Source of the DNA: Acidovorax sp. HDW3
Lineage (GTDB): Bacteria; Pseudomonadota; Gammaproteobacteria; Burkholderiales; Burkholderiaceae_C
Direction: 5' to 3'
DNA length: 64,000 nucleotides
Assembly (NCBI RefSeq): GCF_011303755.1
Contig: NZ_CP049885.1
Location: 2,028,001 to 2,092,000, forward strand
The position numbers and the translations under genes are program-made. Shown here piece by piece: positions 60,161 through 64,000 of this stretch. Numbering within the stretch: the first letter of the stretch is position 1; every line of letters begins with the position of its first letter. The notes under the pieces are model-generated. The model saw only the letters and a program-made list of their open reading frames with translations. It did no database searches and had not been told where the DNA came from.

Positions 60161-61276
60161 TCACTGCTGCTTGATGTCGTAGGACAGGTAGCCCTCCGCC
60201 GCCTGCGCGGCCAGCAGCTGGCGTGCGCCCAGGATGCGTGCGCCCGAGCCGAAGCCCACGGCCTTGAGCTGCTTGTTCAGCACGCGCATGGCGGCCTCGG
60301 CGCCGAACACGCCGGTCTGCGAGTAGGCGCAGCTGCCGCGAATGATGACGCTGACCGACTGCGTGTTGCCCCGCGCCTGGCAGGACACCAGGGCGCGGTG
60401 CACCTCGGGCGTCTCGCGCGGCGGCTCCACCTGGGTGATCTGCTGGCCGATGGCGTTGGTTACCTGCTCCTGCGCGGCGGCGTCCAGGCTGCGGTGCTCC
60501 TGCTCGAACTGCTGCAGCACGCCGAAGACGGCCATCATCATGTCCTGGTTGCCCAGCGAGAACAGCACCTGGCAGTTCTTCACCCGGGGGTCGCGGTGGT
60601 ACCACACCGGCTCGCCCGCGCCGCCCCAGGGCATGGCCTTGAGGATGCGGTGCACGCCGGGCACGCTCACGTCATACGCCGTGGCCCAGGGCCATTGCAC
60701 CAGTTCGCCGCCCTTGAGGTAATACATGGGCTTGGTGCACATGCGCAGGAAAGACATGGTGGAAGCCACGCTGATCTGCGAGTCGCCGTAGTACAGCAGG
60801 TCCAGGCTGTCGATGCCCGGGGTTTCCAGCGCAATCTCGGCGGCAATGGCGCCTTCCGTCCACATATAGGAGTTGGCCGGGCACAGCGCCAGCTCCTTGC
60901 GCTCGAAGGCGGCGGCGTATTCCTTTTGCAGGTACAGCATCCAGTCCGTCTCGCCCGTGGTGTCGAAGTAGTGGCAGCCCGCGTCCAGCGCCGCTTGCAC
61001 CACCGGCTCGCCCAGTTGCATGAAGGGGCCGACGACGTTGATGACCACCTGCTTGCCCTTGAACAGCTCGGCCAGGCTGGCGCGGTCGTGGCCCACGCCC
61101 ACGCACTGGTAGTCGTGGCCTTTGAGCTCAGGGATCTTGGCCATCTCGGCCTGCAGGCGCTCGGCATTGCGCCCGGCGGCGATGAAGGGAATGCCGCGCG
61201 TGGCCAGCTTCCAGGCGGTGAGCTTGCCGGTGTAGCCGCTGGCGCCGTACAAAACGACTTGGTATTGCGTTGCCAT
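60161..61276 (-). CDS. saccharopine-dehydrogenase-like NAD(P)-binding protein
   Basis: A 371-residue protein with an N-terminal Rossmann fold: VVLYGASGYTGKLTAWKLA, AAGRNAERL, VVINVVGPFMQLGEPVV, the pattern of saccharopine dehydrogenase / trans-acting enoyl reductase proteins. A lysine-pathway role is unlikely given the acyl-CoA neighbours; reduction of an unsaturated or keto intermediate is more probable. Lies 30 bp downstream of the acyl-CoA dehydrogenase gene. Confidence 0.82.
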   Translation of the reverse strand: MATQYQVVLYGASGYTGKLTAWKLATRGIPFIAAGRNAERLQAEMAKIPELKGHDYQCVGVGHDRASLAELFKGKQVVINVVGPFMQLGEPVVQAALDAGCHYFDTTGETDWMLYLQKEYAAAFERKELALCPANSYMWTEGAIAAEIALETPGIDSLDLLYYGDSQISVASTMSFLRMCTKPMYYLKGGELVQWPWATAYDVSVPGVHRILKAMPWGGAGEPVWYHRDPRVKNCQVLFSLGNQDMMMAVFGVLQQFEQEHRSLDAAAQEQVTNAIGQQITQVEPPRETPEVHRALVSCQARGNTQSVSVIIRGSCAYSQTGVFGAEAAMRVLNKQLKAVGFGSGARILGARQLLAAQAAEGYLSYDIKQQ

Positions 61277-61306
61277 GGTGTTGTCTCCTTGTGGGGTTGG
61301 TTGGCT

Positions 61307-62542
61307 TTAGAACAGGTCGGGGTTCATCAAGTGGTAGCCGCCCTTGATGGCGAGGATTTCGTTGCAGCCGTCTTCGATCATCGAAGCGCGGGCGTCGCGC
61401 AAAATCTTCTCTACCGGGTAGTCGCGCGTCATGCCGTTGCCGCCGTGGATTTGCACGGCCTCGCTGGCCACCTCGAACGCGGTTTGCGTCGCGGTCACCT
61501 TGGCCGCCATGGCCGCCTGCAGGGCCATGACCGGGGCGTCGAAGTTGTAGTGCAGCACCCGGCGCGAGAGGGCGCAGGCCGCCTCCACCTTGCGGAACAT
61601 GTGGAACAGCCGCTGCACCACCGACTGGTGGCGGATGATGGGCACGCCGCCGGCCTTGCGCTCGTGCGCGTAGCCCAGGGCCAGGTCATAGGCCGAGCGC
61701 GCGCAGCCGGTGAAGATGGCCGACATCAGCCCGTTGGCCAGGGTGTGCACCAGGTAGGTGGCCTGCTGGTACTGCTCCGGCCCGGCCAGCAGGTGGGCCT
61801 TGGGCAGGCGCACGTTGTCGAAGTAGATCTCGCCCTGGTTCAGCGCGCGCTGGCCCATCTTGTCCAGCGGCTTACCGCGCGTGATGCCGCGCGTGTCCAT
61901 GGGCACGATGACCACGGCGCCGTTTTTCGTGTCCGGCCCGCTGCCCGTGTCGCAGGCGGCGTAGAGGATGCCGACCTGGCCGATGGTGCCGTTCGAGACC
62001 CAGGCCGACTTCTGGCCGGTGATGATGAGCTCGTCGCCCTGGATCGTCACCACGCAGTTGGGCCGGCCGTACTGCCCCTCGGGGTGGAACAACATGCGCG
62101 CCGGGTCCAGCGTGTCCGTGCCGTGGTCGGGCTCGGTGATCATCCAGCAGCCCAGTTTGGCGTCGGTGGCAATGCTGCGGCAGAACGCATTGCCCAGGAT
62201 GGCGCTGATCATGGCCGGGATCAGCCCCGCGCCGATCGAGATCGCCAGGCCCGCGTCGCCCCAGCCCAGCTCCTCAAACAAGATCGCCATGGTGCGTGCG
62301 CGCTCGGCCGGGGGCATGGAGAGCAGGTCGTCCACGCCAAAGCCCAAAGCGGCAAACTGGCCGTACATGGGCCACAGGGGCGAGTCGGGGGCAATCACCG
62401 CTTCGGGCGCCATGCGGTCGAGCTGGCGGCCCAGGGGGCGCAGCACCTCAGCGGCAAAGCGGCGCACCGTGGCCTGGATGGCGGCGGCGCTGTCGGTCAG
62501 TTCGGGCTCGGCGCCCAGGGGGGTCAAAGGCACGTAGGCCAT
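61307..62542 (-). CDS. acyl-CoA dehydrogenase
   Basis: A 411-residue FAD-dependent dehydrogenase that makes the 2-enoyl-CoA. GCWMITEPDHGTDT, VTIQGDELIITGQKSAWVSNG and the C-terminal QIHGGNGMTRDYPVEKILRDA follow the family pattern. A catalytic Glu could not be placed with certainty. ATG at 62542 has AAGGAGA upstream. First gene of the operon; its promoter must lie in the 180 bp shared with the divergent regulator. Confidence 0.93.
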   Translation of the reverse strand: MAYVPLTPLGAEPELTDSAAAIQATVRRFAAEVLRPLGRQLDRMAPEAVIAPDSPLWPMYGQFAALGFGVDDLLSMPPAERARTMAILFEELGWGDAGLAISIGAGLIPAMISAILGNAFCRSIATDAKLGCWMITEPDHGTDTLDPARMLFHPEGQYGRPNCVVTIQGDELIITGQKSAWVSNGTIGQVGILYAACDTGSGPDTKNGAVVIVPMDTRGITRGKPLDKMGQRALNQGEIYFDNVRLPKAHLLAGPEQYQQATYLVHTLANGLMSAIFTGCARSAYDLALGYAHERKAGGVPIIRHQSVVQRLFHMFRKVEAACALSRRVLHYNFDAPVMALQAAMAAKVTATQTAFEVASEAVQIHGGNGMTRDYPVEKILRDARASMIEDGCNEILAIKGGYHLMNPDLF

Positions 62543-62722
62543 GGATGTCTCCTTGTGGTTGTCAAATGGCGTGCGGTCACTGTAGAAATCACCGCCCGCC
62601 CCGCCCATCCCCCATGGCAGGTGGTCTGGCCCGCCCTGATGGGGGATGGCGCGGGGGAGGCAGCGGGGGATGGGGCAAGCCCCCCTGCCCGCCCACGCCC
62701 CCGCTCGCTAGACTGGCGGGCC

Positions 62723-64000
62723 ATGTCCCGCAGCGCCCTGCCCCACGCTCCCACACCCGCGCCTTTTTTGCGCCCCAAGCTGCGCGTACTGCGCCCGCCG
62801 CACGGCAGCATTGCCCGCCCGCGCCTGGAGGCGCTGCGCGCGCAGGCGCTGCAGGTGCCGCTGGTCACACTCACGGCGCCGGGCGGCTTTGGCAAGAGCA
62901 CGCTGGCGGCGGCCTGGGTGGCGCAGTGGCAGGCCGAGGGCCAGCACTGCAGCTGGCTCAGCCTGTCACCCGACGACGACGAACCGGCGCGCTTTCTGCA
63001 CGCCTTCACCCAAGCCCTGCAGCGCCTGGGCCAGGGCGTGGGCGACGCCGCCCTGGCGCTGCTGCAGGGCCGCGCGCTGGCCGCGCCGCGCGCCGTGCTG
63101 GCGCTGCTGCTCAACGACCTGGAAGACTTCGACGGCGAGGCCATCGTCGTGCTCGACGACTGGCAGTGGCTGCACGACGGCACCATCCACGACGCACTGG
63201 CCTTCTTCATCACCCACGCGCCGCCGCAGCTGCACCTGCTGATCACTTCGCGCAGCACGCCAGCGCTGCCCCTGGCGCGGCTGCGCGCACACGGCCAGTG
63301 GCTGGAGGTAGACGCCAGCGCACTGCGCTTTGACCGCGACGAGACCGCCCGCCTGCTCGGCAGCGTGGGCCTGGCCGACGCGCACGGCGCCCAGGCCGAT
63401 GCCCTACACGCCAGCACCGAAGGCTGGCCCGCCGCACTGCGCCTGGCGGCCCTGGGCCAGCGCCTGGGCGGCAGCGCAGGGCCGGCCAGCACCGGCCAGA
63501 CACCCGCCTTTGCCACGCTGCTCGACGACGTACTGCAAAGCCTGCCGCCCGCCACCCTGCGCTTTCTGGCGCAAAGCGCCGTACTGGAGCGGCTCACGCC
63601 CACACTGTGCAACGCCGTCTGCCAGGCGCAGGACAGCAGCGTCCACCTGGCCCTGCTGCTGCAGCACCACCTGCTGAACGCCCCCATGGACAGTGAAGGC
63701 CAGTGGCTGCGCCCGCACCAGCTGCTGCGCGAGCACCTGCTGGCGCAGGTGGCTCCGCGCCTGGGGCTGGATCTGGCGCAGCTGCACCTGCGCGCCGCCC
63801 ACGGCTTTGCCGCCCAGGGCCAATGGAGCGACGCCGTGCGCCACGCGCTGCAGGCCGGCGCACAGGCACAGGCCATCGAATGGCTGGCGCACTGCGGCAT
63901 GGCGCTGGTCAAGACCGGCGACCTGCTCACCCTCCTCGCCTGGCGCCGCCAGCTGCCGCCCGAACTGCTGGCCAACCAGCCGCGCGTGCAGCTGGCCGTG
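62723..64000 (+). CDS. MalT/LuxR-type ATP-binding regulator, 3' end outside the window
   Basis: Open without a stop from ATG 62723 to the last base (426 codons). N-terminal STAND-ATPase: Walker A TAPGGFGKSTLAAAW near residue 52, CSWLSLSPDDDEPARFLHAF, Walker B AIVVLDDWQWL near 145, LLITSRSTPALPLARLRA. RRQLPPELLANQPRVQL begins the helical repeat region. The C-terminal HTH expected for this family is beyond the edge. Divergent from the acyl-CoA operon, which it probably activates in response to a pathway intermediate (inference). Confidence 0.9.
   Translation, partial: MSRSALPHAPTPAPFLRPKLRVLRPPHGSIARPRLEALRAQALQVPLVTLTAPGGFGKSTLAAAWVAQWQAEGQHCSWLSLSPDDDEPARFLHAFTQALQRLGQGVGDAALALLQGRALAAPRAVLALLLNDLEDFDGEAIVVLDDWQWLHDGTIHDALAFFITHAPPQLHLLITSRSTPALPLARLRAHGQWLEVDASALRFDRDETARLLGSVGLADAHGAQADALHASTEGWPAALRLAALGQRLGGSAGPASTGQTPAFATLLDDVLQSLPPATLRFLAQSAVLERLTPTLCNAVCQAQDSSVHLALLLQHHLLNAPMDSEGQWLRPHQLLREHLLAQVAPRLGLDLAQLHLRAAHGFAAQGQWSDAVRHALQAGAQAQAIEWLAHCGMALVKTGDLLTLLAWRRQLPPELLANQPRVQLAV

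Overview
The window is GC-rich DNA from a betaproteobacterium, most likely a member of the Comamonadaceae (Acidovorax/Alicycliphilus-like). The basis is the gene families (hemC-hemD-hemX-hemY, flhDC, a compact cbb3 oxidase operon, divergent class I and class II fumarases, TRAP transporters) and a short REP-like hairpin repeat seen 13 times between, and once inside, genes. The genus is inference. No rRNA, tRNA or CRISPR array was found. The window opens inside a TRAP permease gene and closes inside a MalT-type regulator gene.

Layout. 0-12 kb: TRAP transporter (dctM end, dctP), an alpha/beta hydrolase, isoprenoid genes dxs-ispA-xseB on the minus strand, a Rieske oxygenase, an EamA exporter, a mercaptopyruvate-type sulfurtransferase, flhDC and an FlgO-like lipoprotein. 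12.1-23.2 kb: an accessory island bounded by a 49-bp exact direct repeat of the 3' end of ppc. It carries an IS110-type remnant, a class C beta-lactamase-like lipoprotein, a two-gene operon of very large lipoproteins, a FrsA-like hydrolase and two tandem AraC paralogues. Three nearly identical 29-bp sites, each with two direct half-sites 20 bp apart, lie upstream of both araC genes and of the lipoprotein operon, so the island looks like a self-contained regulon.

23-48 kb: core metabolism. ppc; hemCDXY; fumC and a class I fumarase, divergent; an ABC-2 permease pair with HlyD and TolC partners but no ATPase; a cbb3 oxidase operon (ccoN, ccoO, a monohaem cytochrome c, SCO, a membrane protein); a VOC protein; valS; galU. 

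47.7-56.7 kb: a second accessory region with sirtuin, DnaA-like ATPase, an AT-rich gene with an HNH-like motif, two ORFs each broken by one stop codon, then PP2C phosphatase - double AAA ATPase - a degenerate FtsZ-like protein, a frameshifted and truncated DUF262 gene and a WYL regulator. The PP2C/AAA/FtsZ-like trio, with its defence-associated neighbours, is the best candidate for an undescribed system. The FtsZ-like protein keeps the C-terminal tubulin/FtsZ fold signature but lacks the GTP-binding glycine motif.

56.7-64 kb: a minus-strand acyl-CoA operon (acyl-CoA dehydrogenase, saccharopine-dehydrogenase-like protein, thiolase, acyl-CoA synthetase) with hairpin repeats in its spacers, divergent from a MalT/LuxR-type regulator. 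Two long palindromic elements (8.2 and 26.1 kb) share a core with a covarying tip hairpin; a third (14.0 kb) has perfect 15-bp inverted ends.
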